Assembly: GCA_963840535.1 (NCBI GenBank)
Contig: CAWIZJ010000043.1
Span: 387,135-451,134 of the forward strand
Length of the DNA stretch: 64,000 nucleotides
Origin: VAZQ01 sp963840535
Lineage (GTDB): Bacteria; Pseudomonadota; Alphaproteobacteria; Rhizobiales; Xanthobacteraceae
Direction of reading: 5' to 3'
Part shown: piece after piece, positions 35,586-43,691 of the stretch
Position numbering within the stretch: position 1 is the first letter of the stretch
Layout: each line of letters starts with the position of its first letter
Notes under the pieces: generated by a model
Told to the model about the DNA's origin: nothing
The model's database searches: none
Seen by the model: the letters and a program-made list of their open reading frames with translations, nothing else
Made by a program: the position numbers and the translations under genes

Positions 35586-36448
35586 TCGAAGCCTCGCCGG
35601 CCCATGATTCCGGTCGGACGAAACATCAGCAGCAGAATCAAGAGCGTGAAGGAGACAGTGATGGAATGCTCGGGCCCGAACAACAAGGCCGCATAGCTCT
35701 CGATGATGCCGAGCGTCAGTCCGCCGACCACCACGCCCGGCACGCTGCCCAGCCCGCCCAGTATGCAGATGACGAAGGCCTTTCCCAGCAGCGGGTTCGC
35801 TGTTTCCGGTGATATCGGGAAGAGCACGCTGAAGAGGCTGCCGGCGGCGCCGGCCATCGCGGCGCCGAGCCCGAAGGTGATGGCGTAGATGCGCCCGACC
35901 TTGACGCCCATCAGCAGGGCAGCCTCGCGGTCCATGCGCACCGCCACGATGGCGCGGCCGATCCGCGATGCACGCAACAGGGCGTACAACAGGCCGACCA
36001 GCGCGAGTGCGAACGCCGTGCTGATCAGCCGATCAACCGGAACAACCACGCCCGCCACGTTGATCGACCCGAGCGGCGGCGACAGGGTCACCTTCCTGAA
36101 GTCGGCCTTGAAGGCCAGGATCATCAGATTGTACAGCACCAGATTCAGGCCGAAGGTGAGCGTCAGCGTGATCAGCACCGGGCTGCCCATGACCCGGTTG
36201 ATGAAGACCAGCTGGATGGCGTAGCCGAGGCAGAACAACAGCGCCGCCGCCGCCGGTACGAACAGGAACGGATCGACGTGGAGATACTGGTAGGCGAAGA
36301 ACGCGGTGTAGGATCCGAGGATGATCAGGGATCCGTGCAGGATGTTGATGATGTTGAGCACGCCCCAGACCAGCGAGAAGCCCACGGCGATGCAGCTGTA
36401 GAGGCCGCCCAGCACCAGCCCGTTCACCAGCACCTGGACGTACAGCAC
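35582..36448 (-). CDS. livH: Branched-chain amino acid/aromatic acid ABC transporter permease LivH
   Basis: GTG start at 36448 (LYVQVLVNGLVLGGLYSCIA) is preferred because LivH proteins start just before this span; an in-frame TTG at 36481 is the alternative. Landmarks are GFSLVWGVLNIINILHGSLI (the NxxHG motif), the EAA-like loop SRIGRAIVAVRMDREAALLM and GKAFVICILGGLGSVPGVVV. It forms the other half of the channel. The upstream binding-protein gene is separated by ~260 bases that include the second double-hairpin element. Confidence 0.92.
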   Translation of the reverse strand: MLYVQVLVNGLVLGGLYSCIAVGFSLVWGVLNIINILHGSLIILGSYTAFFAYQYLHVDPFLFVPAAAALLFCLGYAIQLVFINRVMGSPVLITLTLTFGLNLVLYNLMILAFKADFRKVTLSPPLGSINVAGVVVPVDRLISTAFALALVGLLYALLRASRIGRAIVAVRMDREAALLMGVKVGRIYAITFGLGAAMAGAAGSLFSVLFPISPETANPLLGKAFVICILGGLGSVPGVVVGGLTLGIIESYAALLFGPEHSITVSFTLLILLLMFRPTGIMGRRGFE

Positions 36449-36548
36449 GCCGCGCCCCGTCAGAGGACAGACCACGGACAACGCAGACGGGCGAAATTCG
36501 TATCGCCCGTCCGCCTGATGTCCGGCGTCCGTCGCGCTTACCCCTATC

Positions 36549-36715
36549 CTAGTGTCCCGCTTCCGACGTTCGCTTCACATTGCAGCACGCTCGAGTGCGA
36601 ACGTCGGAAGCAAAGGGACACTAGCAAGTCTATGGTGCTAGTGCGGTTTTGTCTTTGACGTTCCGATGACGGAACCGCCGCGAGACTGATCGGAACGTCA
36701 AAGACACCGCACTAG
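36549..36715. repeat. 167-nt double-hairpin element, copy 2
   Basis: Identical over 167 bases, by eye, to 32238-32404, in the same orientation, 4.3 kb away. The terminal CTAG (36712-36715) contains the TAG stop codon of the LivK-like gene (read on the minus strand as AAC-TAG), so the element sits exactly at that gene's end. It lies between livK and livH, where it would fold in the transcript and could separate their expression. Confidence 0.92.
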
Positions 36716-37932
36716 TTCCCGGCTACTGGCTGCAGGTCGGCCTGCTTGATCGGCTCCGGATAGATCACCACCACCTTCTTGTTCTGGATCTGGAAGATCG
36801 GCGGCGTGTAGGAATTGGCCTCGCCGTCCGCTCCGAACTTGATCGGCGCGAAGAAGGTCTTGAACTCGGTGTTGGCGAGCACACTGCGCACCTTGTCGCG
36901 GTCGAGCGTTCCCGCCTTCTCGATCGCCATTTGCAGAATCACGCCGATCGCGCTGCCGGAGGCCTGGGTGAAATCGGGGTCCGAGCGGTACTTGTCCCGG
37001 AAGGCCTTGACGAAGGTCTCGGTGTCGCCGAACAGATCGTCGGACTTGTAGCGCACCGAGGAATGAAACCAGCTCGCGGTGGTGACGCCGTTGCCCAAGT
37101 CGCCGACCGCATCGATCCATTCCTGGTACTGGGGACCGTTGATGCCGGTGATGACCCTGGCGGCGACCTTCTGATCGGCCATTTGCTTGCGGATCAAGAT
37201 GAGATCATTGATGTAGCCGGTGGCGATGATCCAGTCGGGCTTGGCGGCGCCGATCTGGGTCACGGCGGCGGCATGATCGAGCGTGCCGATGGCGTATTTC
37301 TCGAAGTAGACGACCTGCAAACCGCGCGCTTCCGCGGATTTCTTGAATTCGTTGCCGAGCGCGAGCGGATAGAGATCGTTGCGCGCCAGAATGGCGACCC
37401 GCCTGACCTCGGGAAATTTGGCTTTGACGAGCTGGGAGATCGGCTCGCTGAGCGTGTCGTTCGGGGTATAGAGGCCGAACAGGTTCTTGTAATTTTGGTC
37501 GTAGACCTCTTTCGAGGAGGCGGTGGAGGCCATCATCGGCACCCCGTACTTCTCGGCCACCGAGCTCGCCGCCTTGATCGCGCCCGATCCGAACGGCGAG
37601 AACATGAAGTGGACCTTGTCGCTGGTGATCAGCCGCTCGACCAGCTGCACGGCGCGCGGCGTGGTCGACTGGTAGTCGGAATAGACCAGCTTGACCTTGT
37701 GCTTGACGCCGCCGACATCGATGCCGCCGCGCTTGTCGATCTCCTGCAGCCAGAGCTCGTAGCCGGCCCTGAGCTTTTCGCCCTCCGGCGACAGCGCACC
37801 GGTGAGCGGCAGGGGCGCGCCGATGGCGATCTCGCTTTGCGCGGAAGCAGGGCCTGCGGCAACCGCGAAGAGCGATAGCCCGACCAGTGTTGCGACGACG
37901 GCTCCGCGGCTGCCGCAAGGACTCATTGTCAT
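36712..37932 (-). CDS. LivK-type ABC transporter substrate-binding protein
   Basis: 406 aa, MTMSPCGSRGAVVATLVGLS leader cleaved after GPASA. Type-1 periplasmic binding fold: IAIGAPLPLTGALSPEGEKL, RGGIDVGGVKHKVKLVYSD, FSPFGSGAIKAASSVAEKYG, MMASTASSKEVYDQNYKNLF, RRVAILARNDLYPLALGNEF, PDWIIATGYINDLILIRKQM and GDLGNGVTTASWFHSSVRYK. It binds the substrate for LivHMGF. The tail PEPIKQADLQPVAGN ends at a TAG that is part of the double-hairpin element. The ligand is more likely an aromatic or organic acid than an amino acid, given the neighbours. Confidence 0.92.
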   Translation of the reverse strand: MTMSPCGSRGAVVATLVGLSLFAVAAGPASAQSEIAIGAPLPLTGALSPEGEKLRAGYELWLQEIDKRGGIDVGGVKHKVKLVYSDYQSTTPRAVQLVERLITSDKVHFMFSPFGSGAIKAASSVAEKYGVPMMASTASSKEVYDQNYKNLFGLYTPNDTLSEPISQLVKAKFPEVRRVAILARNDLYPLALGNEFKKSAEARGLQVVYFEKYAIGTLDHAAAVTQIGAAKPDWIIATGYINDLILIRKQMADQKVAARVITGINGPQYQEWIDAVGDLGNGVTTASWFHSSVRYKSDDLFGDTETFVKAFRDKYRSDPDFTQASGSAIGVILQMAIEKAGTLDRDKVRSVLANTEFKTFFAPIKFGADGEANSYTPPIFQIQNKKVVVIYPEPIKQADLQPVAGN

Positions 37933-38195
37933 CTCAGTCTCCCATCGTGCATGACCAGAATCGTTCGAAGCAAGCGCCTTCCTCCGTCATTCCGTTGCGA
38001 ATGCCGTCCCTCCCGAGTTTTCTTATGTGCTTTCATCGCCGACTGTATCGGTAGCGGTCCGCTGCAGCAAGGCGGTGATGGGATGCACAACGGCGCATCC
38101 GGGTGGATCAACCGGCCGGAGGCAGGTAATCTCGGATCGAATGCCCGCAGCGCACGCTTGCGTCGCCTGCTCGATCACGAGGAGAGAAAAATTCC

Positions 38196-38588
38196 ATGGG
38201 TGCAATCATTCACCATCTGCTGGATGCGGCTCCGGACCCGGTTGCGCCGTTCAGTCACGCGGTCGAGGTCGACGGCTGGGTGTTCGTCACCGGCCAGATC
38301 CCGGAGAACCCGGAACGCGAGGACGATCCGCTTCCGGTCGGCATCGAGGCGCAGACCCGGCGCGTGATGGACAATCTGAAGATCGTCCTTTCTGGGATCG
38401 GTTTGGGGCTGGAGCACGTCGTATCAGCGCGCGTCTTCGTCATCGACATGCGCGAATTCGAAACCATGAACAAGATCTATGCGTCGTATTTTCCGCCCAA
38501 CAAGCGTCCGGCGCGGACCTGCATCGGGGTCACGGGACTGGCGAAGGGCGCGCGGGTGGAAATCGATTTCATTGCGCGGCGGCCGTAG
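38196..38588 (+). CDS. RidA/YjgF family protein
   Basis: 130 aa. MGAIIHHLLDAAPDPVAPFS, GWVFVTGQIPENPE (the family FxxGQIP), RRVMDNLKIVLSGIGLGLEH, VFVIDMREFETMNKIYASYF and RPARTCIGVTGLAKGARVEI. The catalytic Arg in PAR-T and the late Glu are both present, so imine/enamine deaminase activity is plausible. First gene of the rightward group that leads to the acyl-CoA mutase. AGGAGAG precedes the ATG. Confidence 0.9.
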   Translation: MGAIIHHLLDAAPDPVAPFSHAVEVDGWVFVTGQIPENPEREDDPLPVGIEAQTRRVMDNLKIVLSGIGLGLEHVVSARVFVIDMREFETMNKIYASYFPPNKRPARTCIGVTGLAKGARVEIDFIARRP

Positions 38589-38589
38589 A

Positions 38590-38908
38590 GGATGTCGTTC
38601 CGGTGACAGAGTGGCACCGCCGAACCGACCCCGCCCGCCACGCTCGATCCGTCGAGGTGGAATTCGACGCTGATCTGGCCGCTGCCGCTCGACGGGAAAT
38701 AGGGGCAACGCGCGGCCGCCATATTCGTCCCAGCCGAGCAGGCCGAACAGCAGTGGGTATCCGCCATCATTCCCTCGCCGTTGCACTTGACCGAGTATTC
38801 CGGGAGCATCCGGCAGAACTCGGCGTAGCGGCGCCCGCGCCAGAGGTCGAGCACACGGCGGCCGGGTCTCGGTGGCAGAGCGGCAATATGCTTGGCGCAT
38901 TCCTCCAT
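38590..38908 (-). other. Possible antisense Cys-rich reading frame
   Basis: A reading frame on the minus strand fills the 367-base gap between the two RidA genes: MEECAKHIAALPPRPGRRVL, RYAEFCRMLPEYSVKC, then ADTHCCSACSAGTNMAAARC. It holds eight Cys and reads like a small exported protein, but there is no leader at this start and no homologue comes to mind. The gap is otherwise unexplained. Confidence 0.25.
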
Positions 38909-38955
38909 CCGGGTTACACGCAGGCTGAGCCATCGAAGCGCGGAGGAAACCGGAC

Positions 38956-39354
38956 ATGCCCAAGCGTGAAGTGTCGACGGACAGAATCAGAAAGCCCAGC
39001 GGCGTGTTCTCGCAGGCCACCGTGGTGGAGGCGAAGGGGCGCCTGGTGTTCGTCTCGGGGATGACCGCACGGCGCCCGGACGGCTCGATCACCGGCATCG
39101 GCGACATCAGCGAGCAGACGCGCCAGGTGTGCGAGAACGTCAAGGCTGCGGTCGAAGCGGCCGGCGGCAGCATGGACGACGTATGCCGCGTCGATGTCCA
39201 CGTGCGCAACATGGAGCACTTCGAGGCGATCCATAAGGTGCGCGGCCAGTACTTCCGGCCGCCGCTGCCGGCCTCGACCATGGTGGAAGTGACCAAGATG
39301 ACGTCGCCGGACTGCCTGATCGAGATGAGCGCCATCGCCGTGGTGGCGGAATAG
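38956..39354 (+). CDS. RidA/YjgF family protein lacking the catalytic arginine
   Basis: 132 aa. MPKREVSTDRIRKPSGVFSQ, LVFVSGMTARRPDGSITGIG, VCENVKAAVEAAGGSMDDVC and YFRPPLPASTMVEVTKMTSP. The subunit-interface Arg (normally PARSxVEV) is absent: the segment reads LPASTMVEV. It therefore belongs to the non-deaminase side of the family, unlike the gene upstream. Divergence between the pair suggests different roles. Confidence 0.88.
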   Translation: MPKREVSTDRIRKPSGVFSQATVVEAKGRLVFVSGMTARRPDGSITGIGDISEQTRQVCENVKAAVEAAGGSMDDVCRVDVHVRNMEHFEAIHKVRGQYFRPPLPASTMVEVTKMTSPDCLIEMSAIAVVAE

Positions 39355-39393
39355 CAGGAAACCGAGTCGTCGCGAAAAGGGGTCGCCATCGCC

Positions 39394-39762
39394 ATGTCGG
39401 ACAGCCATGGACTCAAAGCCGCAGCGGAGCGCGGCATCGTGCTCGGCCAGGTCGGGCATCGAATCGTGCTGGAGAACGAGCACGTCCGGGTCTGGGAGGT
39501 GAGGCTCGAGCCGGGTGAGACCATCGGCTTCCACATCCACCACCATCCCTATCTCGTGGTCACGCTGAGCGGGGGCGAGAGCGAGCTCGAGACCATCTTC
39601 GGAGAGAAGCTCTCGGTGATCGAATCCCAGGGCTCGACCGGCTTCATCGACCAGATGCGTCCGGTGCACCGCCTGACCAACCGCTCGCAGGTGCTCTATC
39701 TCTCGCGGCTGGTCGAGCTCAAGCACATCACCTGGTCGGCGCAGGAGCCGGTCGGCAGCTGA
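39394..39762 (+). CDS. Cupin domain protein
   Basis: 122 aa. One cupin barrel: VRVWEVRLEPGETIGFHIHH followed by HPYLVVTLSGGESELE gives the first motif G(X)5HXH(X)3-4E-like, with His clustered as HIHHHPY. The second motif lies around RPVHRLTNRSQVLYLSRL, with one His. A metal is probably bound. The substrate is unknown. 40 bases after the second RidA gene. Confidence 0.83.
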   Translation: MSDSHGLKAAAERGIVLGQVGHRIVLENEHVRVWEVRLEPGETIGFHIHHHPYLVVTLSGGESELETIFGEKLSVIESQGSTGFIDQMRPVHRLTNRSQVLYLSRLVELKHITWSAQEPVGS

Positions 39763-39846
39763 GGGCGTAATTCCCAGTCAATCCAGACGGCAACGCGTCG
39801 GCAGACAGGCCTGCGACTCTGTCGCCCGAGCCGACGAAGTGATCGA

Positions 39847-40251
39847 GTGACAGACATGCTTCCCGAGGGCGCCCCCAAGCTCGACGAGATCCTGGTTCAA
39901 TCCGAGGCGATGCCCTGGCGCGAGAAATCGCTCAAGGGCGTGCACGAGAAGATGCTGTGGCGCAACGAGGAGACCGGGGCCTCGATCGCACTGATCAAGT
40001 TCGACCGGGGAGCCGGCATTCCGCAACCCCATTCCCACGCCTCCAATCAGTTCATGTTCTGCCTGCAGGGGCGCTACGAGTACACCTCGACCGGCGTCAC
40101 GCTCACCGCCGGATGCTTCTATTGCAACCCCAAGGGCAACGTGCACGGCCCGGCGATCGCGCACGAGGAGACCGTGGTGGTGGAGATCTACGACGGCCCG
40201 CACTATCCGCAGATGCCGTCCTGGTATTCCGACGAGCGCGATGCACGCTGA
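39847..40251 (+). CDS. Cupin domain protein (ChrR-like)
   Basis: 134 aa from a GTG (an ATG three codons later is the alternative). MLWRNEETGASIALIKFDRG then IPQPHSHASNQFMFCLQGRY with the PxHxH metal motif and a Phe/Gln-rich second strand. The second motif is YCNPKGNVHGPAIAHEETVV with His. Similar to acetylacetone-cleaving/ChrR-type cupins. Part of the same rightward run. Confidence 0.83.
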   Translation: MTDMLPEGAPKLDEILVQSEAMPWREKSLKGVHEKMLWRNEETGASIALIKFDRGAGIPQPHSHASNQFMFCLQGRYEYTSTGVTLTAGCFYCNPKGNVHGPAIAHEETVVVEIYDGPHYPQMPSWYSDERDAR

Positions 40252-40373
40252 ACGGCCGCGGCCAGCGCGAGGTCACGAACCTGTTGACACCGAGGCGTGC
40301 CCAGCCGCGTAATCCCGCCAATCGTGACGAGTTCCGGCATCACCACCGGGCCGGCAGGGCCAGGGAGAGAAAC

Positions 40374-41363
40374 GTGGAAAGGCAACGTGTCGCGCGACGC
40401 GCGCGCTCGCTCCGTGCAACGCTTCTTGCCGCGGCCGTGCTCGCCGCCAGCGTCGCGGCGGCGCAGTCACCGGCCGACAAGTATCCGGAGAAACCGATCA
40501 AGATCATCGTGCCGTTCGCCCCCGGCGGCTCGACCGACATCCTGGCGCGCGTGATCGGACAGAAGCTGACCGAGAAGTGGAGCCAGCCGGTGATCGTCGA
40601 GACGCGGCCCGGTGCCGCCACCATGATCGGGACCCAGGCGGCGGCAAAGGCGGATCCCGACGGCTACACGCTCATCATCGTGGTGAGCAATCACACCACT
40701 AATCCGGCGCTGCACGCCACCATGCCGTACGATGCGCTGAAGGACTTCGAGCCGGTCAGCCTCTTGGGCCGCGCGCCGATGGTGCCCTATTCCAGTCCCT
40801 CCTTCACGGCCACCAATCTGAAGGAGCTGGTCGCGCTCGCGAAGGCCAAGCCCGGGACGATCAATTTCGGTTCCGCCGGACCCGCGAGCATGACCCACCT
40901 GACCGCCGAGCAGTTCAAGATCCTGGCCGGCATCGAGATGACCCACGTCAACTATCGCGGCGGCACCCCGGCGCTGAACGACGTGCTGGCGGGACAGATC
41001 CCGATGACCTGGGCCACGGTCACCCAGGCGCTGCCGCAGTACCAGTCCGGGCTGGTGCGCGCGCTCGGCGTGACCGGCGCCCAGCGGCACGCGTCGATCC
41101 CCGATGTCCCAACCTTCCGCGAGCAGGGGTTCGACCTGGTGGCGACGGAATGGTACGGATTGCTGGCGCCCGCAGGCACGCCCAAGCCGACCGTGGCGAA
41201 GCTCAACGCGGAGATGCGGCGGATCCTGGCGCTGCCGCTCGGCGAGCGGCTGGCGGCGATCGAGATGGTGGCGTCGTCGCCGGAGGAGCTGGGCAGCTTC
41301 ATCCGCAGCGAGATCGATCGCTGGACGCCGGTGATCAAGAAGCTCGGACTGAAGCCGGAGTGA
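40374..41363 (+). CDS. Bug-family (TctC) receptor, intact
   Basis: 329 aa with GTG start and GGGAG nine bases upstream; the leader ends AASVAAAQSPADKYPEKPIK. Body: IIVPFAPGGSTDILARVIGQ, VIVETRPGAATMIGTQAAAK, DPDGYTLIIVVSNHTTNPAL, ALGVTGAQRHASIPDVPTFR and WYGLLAPAGTPKPTVAKLN. Ends VIKKLGLKPE. It stops seven bases before the mutase start, so it probably delivers the acid whose CoA ester is rearranged by the mutase. That link is inference. Confidence 0.93.
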   Translation: MERQRVARRARSLRATLLAAAVLAASVAAAQSPADKYPEKPIKIIVPFAPGGSTDILARVIGQKLTEKWSQPVIVETRPGAATMIGTQAAAKADPDGYTLIIVVSNHTTNPALHATMPYDALKDFEPVSLLGRAPMVPYSSPSFTATNLKELVALAKAKPGTINFGSAGPASMTHLTAEQFKILAGIEMTHVNYRGGTPALNDVLAGQIPMTWATVTQALPQYQSGLVRALGVTGAQRHASIPDVPTFREQGFDLVATEWYGLLAPAGTPKPTVAKLNAEMRRILALPLGERLAAIEMVASSPEELGSFIRSEIDRWTPVIKKLGLKPE

Positions 41364-41370
41364 GCGCGCG

Positions 41371-43086
41371 ATGAATGTCGTCAAGCCCGCCGGCGCCTTC
41401 GGCACGTCCAGCGCCGAAACGAAAGCGGACGTCGCAGGCGAGAGCGAGCGCTGGCGTACCGAGGCGTTCGAGCCGGCCCGCGCCGCGCCGCCCGCAGGCA
41501 GAACGTTCGTCACCGATACCGGGATCGTCGTCGATCCGCTCTACACGCCGGCACATCTCGACCGCATCGGGTTCGACTACCTGCGTGATCTCGGCTTCCC
41601 CGGCGAATTTCCGTTCACGCGCGGCGACCGCGCCGGCATGAACCGCACCGAACCGTTCGTGGTCTCGGCCTATTCCGGTTTCGGCGATGCCGAGGCGTGC
41701 AACCGCCGGTTCCGCAAGCTGATCGAGATCGGGGCGGAGCAGATCCTGGTCGCGCTCGATCTGCCGACCCAGTGCGGCTACAACTCCGACCACGAGATGG
41801 CGGCAGCCGAGGTCGGCAAGGTCGGCGTCGCGATCGACACGCTGGCCGACATGGAGCTCTTGTTCGCGGACCTTCCCGCCGACAGCATCAAGCGCATCGG
41901 GACGCTCGGCAACTCGATCGGGCCCATCGTGCTCGCGCTCCATGCCGCGCTCGGCGAGAGGCAGGGCATCCCCTGGAGCCGGTATACGGTCAACCTGCAG
42001 AACGATCCGCTCAAGGAATACATCGCGCGCGGCACCCAGATCCTGCCGCCGCGGCCGGCGGCGAAGCTGGCCAGCGATTGTGTCGCCTGGTGCGTCGAGC
42101 ACGCGCCGAACTGGTCGCCGATGACGGTCTGTGTCAACCACATCAACGCCGGCGGCGCCGGCTCGAGCATGGGCACGGCGATCGCGCTCGCCAATGCGCG
42201 GCACTATATCGAGCTGCTGCTCGCGCGTGGGCTTTCCATCGACCAGGTGGCGCCGCTTCTGCACATGTTCCCGGACGAGCGGCACGACTTCTTCATCTCG
42301 ATCGCGAACCTGCGGGCGCTGCGCCGGATCTGGGCGCGCATGATGAAGGAAGGCTACGGCGCGACCACCCCCGAGGCGATGGCCTGCCGCACCACCGTCT
42401 ACGGTCACGGCCAGGAGGCCCTGGCGGAGCCGCTCAACAACATTCCGCGCACCGCCTTCGGCACGCTCGCCTATGTGCTCGGCGGCGCGAGCTACGTCTA
42501 TCTCGCCGGCTACGACGAGGCGGTGTCGACGCCGAACGAGAATTCCGCTCGGGTGGCGTTGCGCACCCTGCAGATCATCGCCAACGAGCACGGCTTCGCC
42601 GACACGATCGACCCGCTGGGCGGATCCTACTACGTCGAGACCCTCACGGCGCAGGTGGAGCAGCAGATCCTCGACGCCATGGCGCAGGTCGAGCGCATCG
42701 GCGGCGCGCTCGCCGTCATCAGCACGGGTTTCGGCCGCCGGGTCATGACCGACGGCGCGGTGGGGCGCCAGCGCGCGATCGACCGCGGCGAGCGGCCGTG
42801 GGTCACCGTGAACATGTGGCCGCAGAAGCCGGACGTGCCGAACACCGCCTTCCGCGGCGATGCGCAGGCGACCGAGCGCCAGCTCGCACGGCTGGCACGG
42901 GTCAAGGCCGCCCGCGACCAGGCGCAGGTCGCCGCGGCACTGGCCGAGGTCGACCGCGCGGCGGCGGAGGACCGCAACGTGGTGCCGAGCGTGCTCGATG
43001 CCGTGCGCGCCAATGCCAGCGTCGGTGAGATCGTCGAGGTCTGGCGCCGCCGGTTCGGTAGCTTCGTGCCGTCGACGGACTTCTGA
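41371..43086 (+). CDS. B12-dependent acyl-CoA mutase large subunit (divergent methylmalonyl-CoA mutase type)
   Basis: 571 aa. Catalytic TIM barrel of the methylmalonyl-CoA mutase superfamily: GEFPFTRGDRAGMNRTEPFV, VSAYSGFGDAEACNRRFRKL (Tyr retained where methylmalonyl-CoA mutase has QYAGF), LVALDLPTQCGYNSDHEMAA, VNLQNDPLKEYIARGTQILP, VCVNHINAGGAGSSMGTAIA (His retained in a recast SGYHxREAG motif) and AYVLGGASYVYLAGYDEAVS. Also ARVALRTLQIIANEHGFADT and DPLGGSYYVETLTAQVEQQI. The B12 domain is a separate gene overlapping by one base (TGATG). The site differs from known mutases, so the substrate is open. Confidence 0.88.
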   Translation: MNVVKPAGAFGTSSAETKADVAGESERWRTEAFEPARAAPPAGRTFVTDTGIVVDPLYTPAHLDRIGFDYLRDLGFPGEFPFTRGDRAGMNRTEPFVVSAYSGFGDAEACNRRFRKLIEIGAEQILVALDLPTQCGYNSDHEMAAAEVGKVGVAIDTLADMELLFADLPADSIKRIGTLGNSIGPIVLALHAALGERQGIPWSRYTVNLQNDPLKEYIARGTQILPPRPAAKLASDCVAWCVEHAPNWSPMTVCVNHINAGGAGSSMGTAIALANARHYIELLLARGLSIDQVAPLLHMFPDERHDFFISIANLRALRRIWARMMKEGYGATTPEAMACRTTVYGHGQEALAEPLNNIPRTAFGTLAYVLGGASYVYLAGYDEAVSTPNENSARVALRTLQIIANEHGFADTIDPLGGSYYVETLTAQVEQQILDAMAQVERIGGALAVISTGFGRRVMTDGAVGRQRAIDRGERPWVTVNMWPQKPDVPNTAFRGDAQATERQLARLARVKAARDQAQVAAALAEVDRAAAEDRNVVPSVLDAVRANASVGEIVEVWRRRFGSFVPSTDF

Positions 43087-43547
43087 TGAATGCGACTGCG
43101 CCGCAGGCGCCGCACCGCCGCAGGATCCGGGTATTGATCGCCAAGGTCGGGCTCGACGGCCACGACGTGGGCGCGCGGGTGGTGGCGCGCGGGCTGCTCG
43201 ATGCCGGCATGGAGGTGATCTATACCGGACTGCGGCGCACCACCGAGGAGGTGGCGCGTGCGGCCATCGAAGAGGACGTCGACTGGATCGGGGTCAGCAT
43301 CCTTTCGGGCGCGCATCTGACGCTGCTGCCGAAGCTCAGAGGCCTGCTCGACGAGAGCGGCGCGAGCGATATCCGCATCATCGCCGGCGGGATCGTCCCC
43401 CAGGAGGATATCCCGGAGCTGCAGGCCAAGGGCGTCGCGCAGGTCTTTCTGTCGGGCACATCGATCGACGAGATCGTCGACTATCTCACACGGGAATCCG
43501 CTAGGGTCCCGATTCCGAAGTTCGCCATCACTCGCGGCACACTCTGA
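43086..43547 (+). CDS. B12-binding small subunit of the acyl-CoA mutase
   Basis: 153 aa. RIRVLIAKVGLDGHDVGARV contains the base-off cobalamin motif DGHDxG with the cobalt-ligating His. GVSILSGAHLTLL and IIAGGIVPQEDIPELQAKGV complete the S-x-L..GG pattern. The end FLSGTSIDEIVDYLTRESA is normal, but the final ~15 residues (RVPIPKFAITRGTL) are encoded by the third double-hairpin element, whose sequence begins at the CTAG at 43501. The native terminus was replaced by that insertion. Confidence 0.9.
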   Translation: MNATAPQAPHRRRIRVLIAKVGLDGHDVGARVVARGLLDAGMEVIYTGLRRTTEEVARAAIEEDVDWIGVSILSGAHLTLLPKLRGLLDESGASDIRIIAGGIVPQEDIPELQAKGVAQVFLSGTSIDEIVDYLTRESARVPIPKFAITRGTL

Positions 43548-43666
43548 GCGAACTTCGGAATCCAAGGGACACTAGCAACTCTATGATTCTTAGTGCCCCT
43601 TTTGAACCCGAAGTTCGCATTCGGATTTGCGGCACGGTTGTGCGAACTTCGGATTCGGGGCACTGG
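43501..43666. repeat. ~166-nt double-hairpin element, copy 3 (divergent)
   Basis: Same plan as copies 1 and 2: CTAG start, hairpin 1 arms GGTCCC..TTCCGAAGTTCGC and GCGAACTTCGGAA..GGGACACTAG, linker CAACTCTATG, then hairpin 2 arms AGTGCCCC..CGAAGTTCGCA and TGTGCGAACTTCGG..GGGGCACT. Stem bases differ from copies 1/2 but on both arms together (ACGTTCGC/GCGAACGT becomes AAGTTCGC/GCGAACTT). The right end reads CTGG rather than CTAG. The first 47 bases are translated as the mutase small-subunit C-terminus. Confidence 0.85.
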
Positions 43667-43691
43667 CGGCGCGTAGGCAGAGGGGCGTTGC

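Noticed and set aside
32238..36715. Composite transposon bounded by the two 167-nt elements
   Set aside because: No transposase lies within or beside them and the enclosed genes form a normal operon. Independent insertions or a duplication are simpler, so only the repeats were annotated.
36931..37878. Long plus-strand frame opposite the LivK-like gene
   Set aside because: Shadow frame caused by high third-position GC; the minus strand has a clear receptor.
41300..41375. Cobalamin riboswitch before the mutase genes
   Set aside because: Only seven bases separate the Bug stop from the mutase start; there is no room for a B12 riboswitch and no B12-box sequence was seen.
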